A stretch of DNA of 7,396 nucleotides from the NCBI GenBank assembly GCA_040901495.1, contig JBBDYO010000017.1, positions 1 through 7,396 of the forward strand, given 5' to 3'. This document shows, in pieces, positions 1-6,042 of this stretch. This DNA is from VRUE01 sp040901495 (GTDB lineage Bacteria; Actinomycetota; Thermoleophilia; Solirubrobacterales; 70-9). Each line of letters opens with the position of its first letter. Position 1 is the first letter of the stretch. The notes beneath the pieces are model-generated. The model ran no database searches, was not told where the DNA came from, and saw nothing but the letters and a program-made list of their open reading frames with translations. The translations under genes and the position numbers were made by a program.

Positions 1-475
1 TCGTCTCGCCGAAGTTGCCGGTGTTGGAGGCGCCGTCGCCGAACATGCAGACGGTGACCGAGTCCTCGCCCTTGTACTCGGAGGAGAGCGCGAGCCCGGC
101 GGCGATCGGCAGGTTGCCGCCGACCACGCCGTAGCCGCCCATGAAGCGGTGCTCGCGATCGAAGATGTGCATCGAGCCGCCGCGCCCGCCGCTGGTCCCA
201 TCCACCCGGCCGAAGAGCTCGGCCATCACGTGCTTGGGCTCGGTCCCGCGGGCGATCGCGTGGCCGTGGGTGCGGTAGGTGCCGATCAGGTAGTCCTCGT
301 CGCGCATCACCGAGGCGGTGCCGACGATCGTCGCCTCCTCGCCGATTCCCAGGTGCAGGAACCCCCCCGCTTTGGCGCGCTGGTACTGGCGCCCCGCCTC
401 CTCCTCGAAGCGGCGGATCAGCGCCATCCGCGCAAGCAGCTCGTAACAGGTGGTGGCATCGGGCAGATCGGCCAT
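1..475 (-). CDS. pdhA: 2-oxo acid (pyruvate) dehydrogenase E1 component, alpha subunit, 5' part (runs off the left edge)
   Basis: This is the thiamine-diphosphate-dependent E1 alpha subunit, which with E1 beta decarboxylates pyruvate (or a branched-chain 2-oxo acid) and passes the acyl group to the lipoyl E2. Only the first 158 codons are present. The translation shows the family landmarks: an N-terminal RRFEEEAG helix (21-28), FLHLGIGEEA (39-48), DYLIGTYRTHGH (61-72), the SGGRGGSMH segment (95-103) and the ThDP/Mg-binding GDGASN motif (146-151) followed by NTGNFGE. ATG at 475 is chosen; a GTG directly before it (478) is an alternative. AGG lies five bases upstream of the ATG. It starts 11 bases after the stop of the DsbA-like gene, so the two are probably cotranscribed. 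Partner E1 beta and E2 genes would be expected beyond the left edge. The motifs fix the E1 alpha family firmly; pyruvate rather than branched-chain substrate is an inference. Confidence 0.88.
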   Translation of the reverse strand, partial: MADLPDATTCYELLARMALIRRFEEEAGRQYQRAKAGGFLHLGIGEEATIVGTASVMRDEDYLIGTYRTHGHAIARGTEPKHVMAELFGRVDGTSGGRGGSMHIFDREHRFMGGYGVVGGNLPIAAGLALSSEYKGEDSVTVCMFGDGASNTGNFGET

Positions 476-486
476 CACGCCTGACC

Positions 487-1098
487 TTAGCTGGCTGCTT
501 CGATCGCTTCCTCCACCCGATCGTCGCCCCAGAAGACCTCGTCGCCGACGAGGAGCGAGGGGACGCCAATCACGCCCAGCTCGGCGGCTTCGTCGGTCGC
601 GTCGCGCAGGGCGTTCTTGACGCCTTCTGTCTGCACCGCTTTTTCCACCGCGTTGGGATGCAGCTCGCAGGCCGCCGCCGCGATCAGGACGTTGTCGGGG
701 TCGGTGAGGTCACGGCCGGCGGCGAAGGCTTGGCGGAAGGCGGCGAGGGCAAAGGAGACGGTTCGGCCGGTCTGCTTGGCATAGGTCGCGGTGCGCATCG
801 CGACCAGCGTGTTGCCAGGCCAGGGCTCAGGCCAGACGACGGGAGGCAGGCCGTAGGCGGAAGCACGCCGTTCGATCTCGGCCATCCCCTCCTCCCGCAC
901 CGGCGTCTGCGACCAGGAGCCGCGATCGAAGCGCTGGAACAGCCCACCGAGCAGGACCGGCTGCCACTCGGGCTGCTCCAGACCCGCTTCGCTGAACAGG
1001 CCGCTGATCCGCTCCGCGGTCAGATAGGCGTAGGGCGACCCGAGGTCGAAGTAGAACACACAGCGGCGGTTCCCTCGCCCTTGCTCGGTCGCACTCAT
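487..1098 (-). CDS. DsbA-family protein, 2-hydroxychromene-2-carboxylate isomerase-like (kappa-GST fold)
   Basis: The protein has a thioredoxin-like DsbA fold of the HCCA-isomerase/kappa-GST type. The N-terminal strand-helix reads VFYFDLGSPYAYL, with a serine where true DsbA proteins carry the CXXC pair. The C-terminal GVIGVPSLLVGDEVFWG stretch holds the cis-proline loop (VPS) and the FWG typical of this group. A PGNTLVAMRTA segment lies in the inserted helical domain. No signal peptide or membrane segment is seen, so it should be cytosolic and is not a disulfide oxidase. ATG at 1098 (203 aa) is preferred because the fold begins about 14 residues later. The frame stays open to an ATG at 1149 (220 aa), but that adds an Arg/Lys-rich stretch unlike the family. 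Neither start has a good ribosome binding site. Sitting between lpd and the E1 alpha gene, it may use glutathione-like or mycothiol-type thiols, or have an isomerase role; the substrate is unknown. Confidence 0.82.
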   Translation of the reverse strand: MSATEQGRGNRRCVFYFDLGSPYAYLTAERISGLFSEAGLEQPEWQPVLLGGLFQRFDRGSWSQTPVREEGMAEIERRASAYGLPPVVWPEPWPGNTLVAMRTATYAKQTGRTVSFALAAFRQAFAAGRDLTDPDNVLIAAAACELHPNAVEKAVQTEGVKNALRDATDEAAELGVIGVPSLLVGDEVFWGDDRVEEAIEAAS

Positions 1099-1245
1099 GA
1101 TCGCCGGAAGCCTCGCTCGCTTCCATGTCCGCGCCGCCTTGGACCCCATATGTAAGAACGGGATTGGGTGAAGGCACCCGAGCTGAGGCGACTTTTACGT
1201 CTATATGACGGATAAGTCGCCTCAGGATCCATGCGGAAATGGCGG
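1099..1245. other. Intergenic region with two hairpins between lpd and the DsbA-like gene
   Basis: No convincing gene is seen here. The stretch holds the large inverted repeat at 1183-1225 and a smaller hairpin with arms GGGTG (1166-1170) and CACCC (1175-1179) around a four-base loop. The 1099-1149 part is open in the frame of the DsbA-like gene but looks non-coding. Confidence 0.5.
1183..1225 (-). terminator. Strong hairpin after lpd: candidate terminator, or an operator for the DsbA-like gene
   Basis: A perfect 12-base inverted repeat has arms CTGAGGCGACTT (1183-1194) and AAGTCGCCTCAG (1214-1225). The 19-base centre can itself pair CGTC (1198-1201) with GACG (1207-1210) around TATAT, giving a long two-part stem. 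It begins 20 bases after the lpd stop codon, where a transcription end would be expected. No U-tract follows on either strand, so it would be a U-less terminator of the kind discussed for high-GC Actinobacteria. Alternatively it is an RNA processing or stability hairpin, or a regulator site upstream of the DsbA-like gene. Confidence 0.45.
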
Positions 1246-2613
1246 TTAAGCGTGAGTGGCCCAGCCGTCGACGGCTCGGGCGGCGTCGAGGATCGCCTCG
1301 GAGATCGTCGGGTGGGGATGGACGATCCGGGCCAGCTCCTGGTAGCCGCCCTCGAGCGCCATTGTCGCGACCAGCTCGGCGATCATGTCGCAGGCTCGGT
1401 TGCCGACGATGTGGGCGCCGAGGATCTCCCCGTACTTGGAGTCGACCACCAGCTTGACCAGGCCGTCTTTGTCGTCGTAGACGGTCGCCGCGCCGACTCC
1501 CCCGAGCTTCAGCTTCCCCACCTTGATGTCGTGCCCGGCCTCCTTGGCGGCGGTCTCGGTCAGTCCGACGCTGGCCACCTGCGGTTGGCAGAAGGTCGCC
1601 CCGGCGATCAGCTTCTGGTCGACCGGGTGAGTGGGAGCGCCGGCGGCGTGCTCGACCGCGACGACGCCCTCCTCGGAGGCCTTGTGGGCGAGCGCCTTGG
1701 CGTTGACCAAGTCGCCGATCGCATAGACCTTCTGGTTCGAGGTGCGCCCGAACTCATCGACCTTGACCTTGCCGTTCTCCTCCAGCTCGACGCCGGCCTC
1801 CGATAGGCCGAGCGTCTCGACGTCGGGACCGCGACCGCCGGCCACGCAGAGGTAGTCGACCTCGACCGAGCTGTCTCCATAGGTGAACTTGACCGAGCCT
1901 TTGCCCGCCTCGACGTTCTCGACCGGAGTGCCGGTGGAGATCGTGATGTTCTGCTTTTTGAAGGCACGCTCGACGACCCGGGCCATGTCCTTGTCCTCGG
2001 CGGGGAGGATCTGGTCGAGCATCTCGATCAGCAGCACCTCGGTGCCGAAGCGCCCGTAGGCGGAGGCGATCTCACAGCCCGAGGCGCCCGCGCCCACCAC
2101 GGCGATCTTCTTCGGTTGCTCAGGCAGTGACCAGGCGCCCCAGGTGTCGAGGACCCGGTCGCCGAACTCGACCCCGGGAATCGGCAGCGAGACCGAGCCG
2201 GTGGCGAGCACCACGGTGCCCGCCTCATAGACCTCGTCTCCCACCTTGACGTTCCCATCTGGGGTGAGCGCGCCGACGCCTTCGATCCACGCCACTTTGT
2301 TTTTGTCCCAGAGCATTTTGACCCCGCCCGAGAGGGAGTCCGAGACGGCGGCGCGGCGCTTGCCGAGTGCGTCCCAGTCGATCGAGGCGTCCTTGACGAC
2401 GAGACCGAGCTCGGCGCCGTTGCGCGCCTGGTCGTAGAGCTCGGCCGTGTGGAGGACGGTCTTGGCCGGGATGCAGGCGTAGTTGAGGCAACGGCCGCCG
2501 GGTTTGTCGCTCTCGACGACCGCGGTCTTCTTGCCCAGCTGGGCGGAGCGGATCGCGGCAACGTAGCCGCCAGGGCCCCCGCCAATGACGATCACGTCGT
2601 ATGAATCGGCCAC
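1246..2613 (-). CDS. lpdA: Dihydrolipoyl dehydrogenase (E3)
   Basis: This FAD enzyme reoxidises the dihydrolipoyl groups of 2-oxo acid dehydrogenase complexes (and the glycine cleavage system), reducing NAD+. At 455 aa it has normal E3 length. The N-terminal FAD-binding GGGPGG is at residues 11-16. The redox-active disulfide is CLNYAC (C42 and C47), a slight variant of the common CLNVGC. The NAD-binding AVVGAGASG is at 171-179, and the second FAD motif AIGDLVNAKALAHKASEEG is at about 298-316. The dimerisation domain ends with HPHPTISE, giving the catalytic His434-Glu439 pair. The start is GTG at 2613; only a weak AGG lies about nine bases upstream. It follows the membrane-protein gene by 34 bases and precedes the DsbA-like and E1 alpha genes, so it most likely serves the E1-containing complex to the left. 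All key residues are present. Confidence 0.96.
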   Translation of the reverse strand: MADSYDVIVIGGGPGGYVAAIRSAQLGKKTAVVESDKPGGRCLNYACIPAKTVLHTAELYDQARNGAELGLVVKDASIDWDALGKRRAAVSDSLSGGVKMLWDKNKVAWIEGVGALTPDGNVKVGDEVYEAGTVVLATGSVSLPIPGVEFGDRVLDTWGAWSLPEQPKKIAVVGAGASGCEIASAYGRFGTEVLLIEMLDQILPAEDKDMARVVERAFKKQNITISTGTPVENVEAGKGSVKFTYGDSSVEVDYLCVAGGRGPDVETLGLSEAGVELEENGKVKVDEFGRTSNQKVYAIGDLVNAKALAHKASEEGVVAVEHAAGAPTHPVDQKLIAGATFCQPQVASVGLTETAAKEAGHDIKVGKLKLGGVGAATVYDDKDGLVKLVVDSKYGEILGAHIVGNRACDMIAELVATMALEGGYQELARIVHPHPTISEAILDAARAVDGWATHA

Positions 2614-2647
2614 GAACTTGAGCCTATAGAACGACCATCATCCGCCG

Positions 2648-3154
2648 CTAATCGCCTCTTCGGGTTGGCATCTGGATTCGTGCCATCGCCTTGACCATGA
2701 AGAAGAAGAAGGTGCCGGAGACCGCGAGCAGGCCGAGGGTTGCGAGGACCGTGCCGACGCTGGCGGCCTGCACGGCGAGGCCGAAGACGGCGCTGAAGAT
2801 GAGGAAGGCGAGGACCAGCTGGAAGCCGAGGACCGCCCAGTAGCGCGCTTTCCACATTCCCCAGGCCATGATTCCCATCAACAGCGCCGGCGCCAGCACC
2901 TGCGCGAGCTTCGGCTTCTCCCCGTCGACCTCACCACCGGCGAGGTATCCGACGACGATCGAGATCGCGATCAGCGCCGAGATGACGGCGCCGATCGTCA
3001 CCACCAGCGGCCGCTCGCCCTCGGCCAGCGGCTTCAGCGATTCGCGAACTTCTTGGTTGCGCTCCTCGGCTTTTGCGTAGCCGCGCTCCATCCGCTCGCG
3101 CGGGCTCGACGCCGCCGCTCCGCGTTCCTTGCGCTTGCGTTTGTCGTCAGCCAC
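2648..3154 (-). CDS. Unrecognised small membrane protein with four predicted helices, translationally coupled to thiE
   Basis: I do not recognise a named family. From GTG at 3154 it is 168 aa. The first 48 residues are very hydrophilic and charged (KRKRKER near the start, then a Glu/Arg-rich stretch that could form a short helix). Four hydrophobic segments follow, at about 49-74, 83-101, 104-128 and 132-154, and the protein ends with a short basic tail. It has no signal peptide and no obvious catalytic motif. The start is chosen because GTG overlaps the thiE stop (GTGGCTGA, 8-base overlap) and a GGAGAGAAGG ribosome binding site lies inside the end of thiE. The same frame is open up to 3487, but that part is Ser/Pro/Arg-rich antisense-style noise overlapping thiE. 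The coupling to thiE is the only functional hint; a transport or accessory role is conceivable but unproven. Confidence 0.72.
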   Translation of the reverse strand: MADDKRKRKERGAAASSPRERMERGYAKAEERNQEVRESLKPLAEGERPLVVTIGAVISALIAISIVVGYLAGGEVDGEKPKLAQVLAPALLMGIMAWGMWKARYWAVLGFQLVLAFLIFSAVFGLAVQAASVGTVLATLGLLAVSGTFFFFMVKAMARIQMPTRRGD

Positions 3155-3833
3155 CGGGCGGCACCTTCTCTCCGTCGCCAAGGCTCGCCCGCAGCGCTTT
3201 GGCCGCGCTGGCGGGGTCGGCCGCATCGCGGATCGCCCGCACCACGCCGAGCCGCCGGGCGCCGGCGGCGACAACCTCGGAAGCGTTGGATGGGTCGATG
3301 CCGCCGATTGCGAAGAAGGGGTGAGGGGCGTTCGCCGCGGCGTGCTCGACCAGGCCGATCCCGACGCCAGGGCGGCCCTCTTTGGTCGGCGTCTCCCAGA
3401 CGGGGCCGACGCTGATGTAGTCGACCGGCTGTTCGGCGGCTGCCTCGATCTGTTCCTCGGAGTGGGTGGAGAGGCCAACGATCGCATTGGGCCCGAGGAT
3501 CTCCCGCGCCTCGTCGACCCCCATGTCGTCCTGGCCGATGTGGACGCCGTCGGCGTCGCAGGCCTGGGCGAGGTAGGGATCGTCGTTGACGATGAACAGG
3601 GCGCTGTAGGTGTCGCAGAGGCGGCGGAAGGTCTGGGCCGAGCGCTCGATCGCCGGCTTGTCGAGCTCCTTCTCGCGTAGCTGGACGATGTCGACGCCGC
3701 CGTTCAGCGCGGCCTCCAGTAGCGCCTCGGGGATCTCGCCGTTGGGACGCGCATCGCAGACGAAGTAGAGGCGCGCGGTGCGCAGCCGCTCGCGTCGCAG
3801 CGGACCTCGGGCCTCTGGAGGTGCCAGGCTCAC
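3147..3833 (-). CDS. thiE: Thiamine phosphate synthase
   Basis: ThiE joins HMP diphosphate to thiazole phosphate to make thiamine phosphate, releasing pyrophosphate, in the cytosol. The 228-aa product is a TIM-barrel protein of normal length with the expected motifs: LYFVCD strand 1 (22-27), QLREK (51-55), NDD (83-85) for Mg/diphosphate binding, DGVHIGQDD (95-103), SVGPVWETPTK (141-151), and the phosphate-binding FAIGGI (174-179) and GVVRAI (196-201) loops. The start is GTG at 3833. No Shine-Dalgarno precedes it, but a GATAAT box ends six bases upstream, which fits a leaderless transcript. It is divergent from the riboswitch-controlled thiO-thiSG unit and itself has no riboswitch. It heads a run of minus-strand genes that continues through the membrane protein toward lpd. 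Confidence 0.96.
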   Translation of the reverse strand: MSLAPPEARGPLRRERLRTARLYFVCDARPNGEIPEALLEAALNGGVDIVQLREKELDKPAIERSAQTFRRLCDTYSALFIVNDDPYLAQACDADGVHIGQDDMGVDEAREILGPNAIVGLSTHSEEQIEAAAEQPVDYISVGPVWETPTKEGRPGVGIGLVEHAAANAPHPFFAIGGIDPSNASEVVAAGARRLGVVRAIRDAADPASAAKALRASLGDGEKVPPGG

Positions 3834-3845
3834 CCGGTGATTATC
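3833..3845 (-). promoter_or_regulatory. Candidate -10 box for a leaderless thiE transcript
   Basis: On the minus strand GATAAT (3845-3840) matches the sigma-70-type TATAAT consensus at five of six bases and lies exactly six bases before the thiE GTG, so transcription could begin on the start codon. No clear -35 box is visible. A perfect palindrome, CGCGT-T-ACGCG (3845-3855), abuts the box and could bind a regulator. This is weak evidence on its own. Confidence 0.3.
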
Positions 3846-3877
3846 GCGTTACGCGCTCTCGTGGAGGGGTAGCATCC

Positions 3878-3969
3878 CGAGTACGGGAGCCCGAGAGGGC
3901 TGAGAGGGTGGCACCGAGGCCACCGACCGTCTGGACCTGATCCGGGTAATGCCGGCGGAGGCAATCTTG
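3878..3969 (+). promoter_or_regulatory. TPP riboswitch (THI element) controlling thiO-thiSG
   Basis: The conserved TPP aptamer can be read directly. P2 pairs ACGG (3883-3886) with CCGT (3927-3930). P3 is GCCC-GAGA-GGGC (3889-3900), followed by the invariant TGAGA (3901-3905) of the pyrimidine-sensing loop. A variable side hairpin pairs GGTGGC (3907-3912) with GCCACC (3919-3924). The pyrophosphate-sensing half matches the consensus ACCTGATCYGGRTAATGCC (3935-3953), with P5 made by CCGG (3942-3945) and CCGG (3952-3955). P1 can form from CGAG (3878-3881) with CTTG (3966-3969), which includes the TTG start of thiO. The GGAGG ribosome binding site is the last conserved block of the aptamer. TPP binding should therefore hide both and block translation. 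No terminator stem with a U-run is seen. A competing hairpin TCCCG-AGTA-CGGGA (3875-3888) could hold the ligand-free state. Confidence 0.95.
3957..3961 (+). promoter_or_regulatory. Ribosome binding site of thiO, inside the riboswitch
   Basis: GGAGG sits five bases before TTG at 3967 and fixes that codon as the start. It is also the 3' conserved segment of the TPP aptamer. The ATG at 3949, which would otherwise look like the gene start, is part of the conserved GGTAATGCC of the aptamer and has no ribosome binding site. Confidence 0.75.
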
Positions 3970-5058
3970 AGCGAGCAGCGTAGTTACGACGCGATCATCG
4001 TTGGGGGCGGGGTCATCGGCCTCTGCTGCGCTTGGCGCATCGCGCAGAAAGGCGCGAGCGTCGTGGTGATCGACAAAGCGCAACCGCCCGCTGGAGCGAC
4101 GCGCGTTGCGGCGGGGATGCTGGCGCCGGTCGGCGAGCTGACCTTCGGCGAGCCCGAGCTGCTGGCGATGACCCTTGCCGCAGCCGAGCTCTACCCGGAC
4201 TTCGTCGCCGAGCTCGAGGCGGCGACCGGGATGCAGACCGGGTACGCGCAGCAGGGCGCCCTCCACGTCGCGCTCGATCGCGACGAGGGGGAGGAGCTGC
4301 GCCGCGTTCACGATCTCCAGCGCTCGCTTGGCCTGGACGCCGAGTGGCTGCCGCCGCGAGGTTGCCGCGAGTTGGAGCCCGGGCTCACCCCTTCCCTTAA
4401 CGGCGGCGCGCACGTTCCCGGCGAGGCCGCTGTCGATCCACGCGCACTGTGCGAGGCCCTGCTCTTCGCGCTTGAGGCCGAGGGGGTCGAGATGCGGTTC
4501 GGCGATGGCGTCACCGCCGCGATATTCGATGGCGAGCGGCTCGCCGGCGTTCGCACGGGCGCCGGTGGGGAGCTGCGCGCCGCTTCGGTGGTGCTGGCGT
4601 GCGGAGCGTGGTCCGGGCAGGCGGAGTGGCTGCCCGTCGATGCGCGTCCCGCAGTCCGTCCCGTCAAGGGTCAGATCGCCGAGCTGCGCGCCCGCGAAGA
4701 GCCACTGCCCTGCGAGCGGATCGTTTGCTCGGAGCGCGTCTACCTAGTGCCGCGCGCCGACGGACGCCTGATCGTCGGCGCTACGGTCGAAGAGCAGGGC
4801 TTCGACACGGCGGTCACCGCGGGCGGCGTCCACGAGCTGCTGCGCGAGGCTTACCGGCTGGTTCCCGACGTGGCAGAGATGGAGCTGGTCGAGGTCACCG
4901 CCGGCCTGCGGCCCGGGACGCCCGACAACCTGCCCCTGATCGGCTCCGGCGGCATCGAGGGCCTGGTCTGGGCGACGGGGCACTACCGCAACGGCATCCT
5001 GCTGGCGCCGCTGACCGCCGAGCGCGTGGCGGAGACGCTGACCGGGGTGACGGCGTGA
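3967..5058 (+). CDS. thiO: Glycine oxidase ThiO
   Basis: This FAD-dependent amine oxidase of the D-amino-acid oxidase family oxidises glycine to dehydroglycine (iminoacetate), the two-carbon piece of the thiamine thiazole in aerobes; it replaces the radical-SAM enzyme ThiH. From TTG at 3967 it is 363 aa, the usual size. The FAD-binding GGGVIG is at residues 13-18, the GATRVAAGMLAP block is at 43-54, and the C-terminal substrate/FAD region has GLRPGTPD (313-320) and GHYRNGILLAP (338-348). Their arginines match the positions that hold the glycine carboxylate in characterised glycine oxidases. The frame also reads from an ATG at 3949, but that lies inside the aptamer. The stop overlaps the next start (GTGA), so translation is coupled to thiSG. 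Regulation is by the TPP riboswitch immediately upstream. Confidence 0.95.
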   Translation: MSEQRSYDAIIVGGGVIGLCCAWRIAQKGASVVVIDKAQPPAGATRVAAGMLAPVGELTFGEPELLAMTLAAAELYPDFVAELEAATGMQTGYAQQGALHVALDRDEGEELRRVHDLQRSLGLDAEWLPPRGCRELEPGLTPSLNGGAHVPGEAAVDPRALCEALLFALEAEGVEMRFGDGVTAAIFDGERLAGVRTGAGGELRAASVVLACGAWSGQAEWLPVDARPAVRPVKGQIAELRAREEPLPCERIVCSERVYLVPRADGRLIVGATVEEQGFDTAVTAGGVHELLREAYRLVPDVAEMELVEVTAGLRPGTPDNLPLIGSGGIEGLVWATGHYRNGILLAPLTAERVAETLTGVTA

Positions 5059-6026
5059 GGATCGAGCTGAACGGAAAGCCACGGGAGCTGTCTCAGGAAG
5101 CGACGCTTGCGGACGCTGTCCGCGAGAGCGGCGTTGAAGAGGCGAGGGGTGTCGCGGTCGCGGTCGACGGCGAGGTGGTCCCGCGGGGCGAGTGGGCCTC
5201 GACCCCGCTGGCGGAGGACCAGAAGGTCGAGGTCCTGGCGGCGATCCAGGGTGGCGCCGAAACCTGGGAGATGGGCGGTCGCGAGTGGTCCTCGCGGCTG
5301 ATCGCCGGCACCGGGGGCTTTCGCTCTCTGGAGCAGATGGAGGAGGCGCTGGTTGCGTCGGGCGCCGAGATCGTCACCGTTGCCCTGCGCCGGATCGACC
5401 CCGTGGCGAAGGGGTCGGTGCTCGACGTGCTCGACCGGCTTGGGCTCTTCGCGCTGCCCAACACCGCCGGCTGTTTCACCGCCCGCGATGCGGTCCGCAC
5501 CGCTCGGCTCGCCCGCGAGGCCTTCGAGACCGACTGGATCAAGCTGGAGGTGATCGGCGACGACCGCACTCTCTACCCGGACGCGGTCGAGCTGCTGGAT
5601 GCCGCCGAGACGCTGGTCGGCGAGGGCTTCACCGTTCTCCCCTACACGAACGACGACCCGATCCTCGCCCGCCGCCTCGAAGAGGCGGGCTGCGCGGCGG
5701 TGATGCCGCTCGGCTCGCCGATCGGCTCAGGCGCCGGCATTCGCAACCCCTACAACGTCGCGATCGTCGCGGAACGGGCCAGCGTCCCGGTCATCCTCGA
5801 CGCCGGCATCGGCACCGCCTCCGACGCCGCCCTGGCGATGGAGCTGGGCTGCTCCGCCGTGATGGCCGCCAGCTCGATCTTCGGCGCCGAGGACCCCCCG
5901 CGGATGGCCGCCGCCCTGCGCGATGCTGTCGAGGCCGGCTGCCAGGCCCGGCGCGCCGGGCGCATCCCAACCCGCACCCACGCCCAGGCCTCGACCCCCG
6001 AGCAGGGGCTGCCCGATCTCTCCTGA
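5055..6026 (+). CDS. thiSG: Fused sulfur carrier ThiS and thiazole synthase ThiG
   Basis: One 323-aa reading frame holds two normally separate thiazole proteins. Residues 1-67 are ThiS: a beta-grasp fold starting RIELNGKPREL, a DGEVVPRGEW turn, and the AAIQGG end where ThiS normally stops with its sulfur-accepting Gly-Gly (66-67). Residues from about 72 to the end are ThiG: LIAGTGGF (82-89), EIVTVALRRID (105-115), the WIKLEV segment with the Schiff-base lysine K163, LPYTNDDP (195-202), the phosphate-binding MPLGSPIGSG (217-226), ILDAGIGTASDA (247-258) and the final EAGCQARRAGRIP. ThiG condenses deoxyxylulose phosphate, dehydroglycine and ThiS thiocarboxylate. GTG at 5055 overlaps the thiO stop. 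Fused ThiS-ThiG proteins are a known annotation class, but the Gly-Gly is internal here, so processing or an altered sulfur-transfer route is implied. No thiF is present in the window. Confidence 0.95.
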   Translation: MRIELNGKPRELSQEATLADAVRESGVEEARGVAVAVDGEVVPRGEWASTPLAEDQKVEVLAAIQGGAETWEMGGREWSSRLIAGTGGFRSLEQMEEALVASGAEIVTVALRRIDPVAKGSVLDVLDRLGLFALPNTAGCFTARDAVRTARLAREAFETDWIKLEVIGDDRTLYPDAVELLDAAETLVGEGFTVLPYTNDDPILARRLEEAGCAAVMPLGSPIGSGAGIRNPYNVAIVAERASVPVILDAGIGTASDAALAMELGCSAVMAASSIFGAEDPPRMAAALRDAVEAGCQARRAGRIPTRTHAQASTPEQGLPDLS

Positions 6027-6042
6027 TTACCATGGGCACCCT

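Noticed and set aside
149..484. Plus-strand 111-codon frame
   Set aside because: It is antisense to a convincing E1 alpha coding sequence and shows no family features.
1231..1806. Plus-strand 191-codon frame
   Set aside because: It is antisense to lpd; such long shadow frames are common in high-GC DNA.
3155..3487. N-terminal extension of the membrane protein up to 3487
   Set aside because: It lies wholly within thiE in another frame, is Ser/Pro/Arg-rich, and the GTG at 3154 with its ribosome binding site explains the start.
3129..3680. Plus-strand 183-codon frame
   Set aside because: It is antisense to thiE with no recognisable motif.
4599..5054. Upstream extension of the thiSG frame
   Set aside because: It overlaps thiO in another frame and is Arg/Ala-rich noise; ThiS homology begins exactly at GTG 5055, which overlaps the thiO stop.
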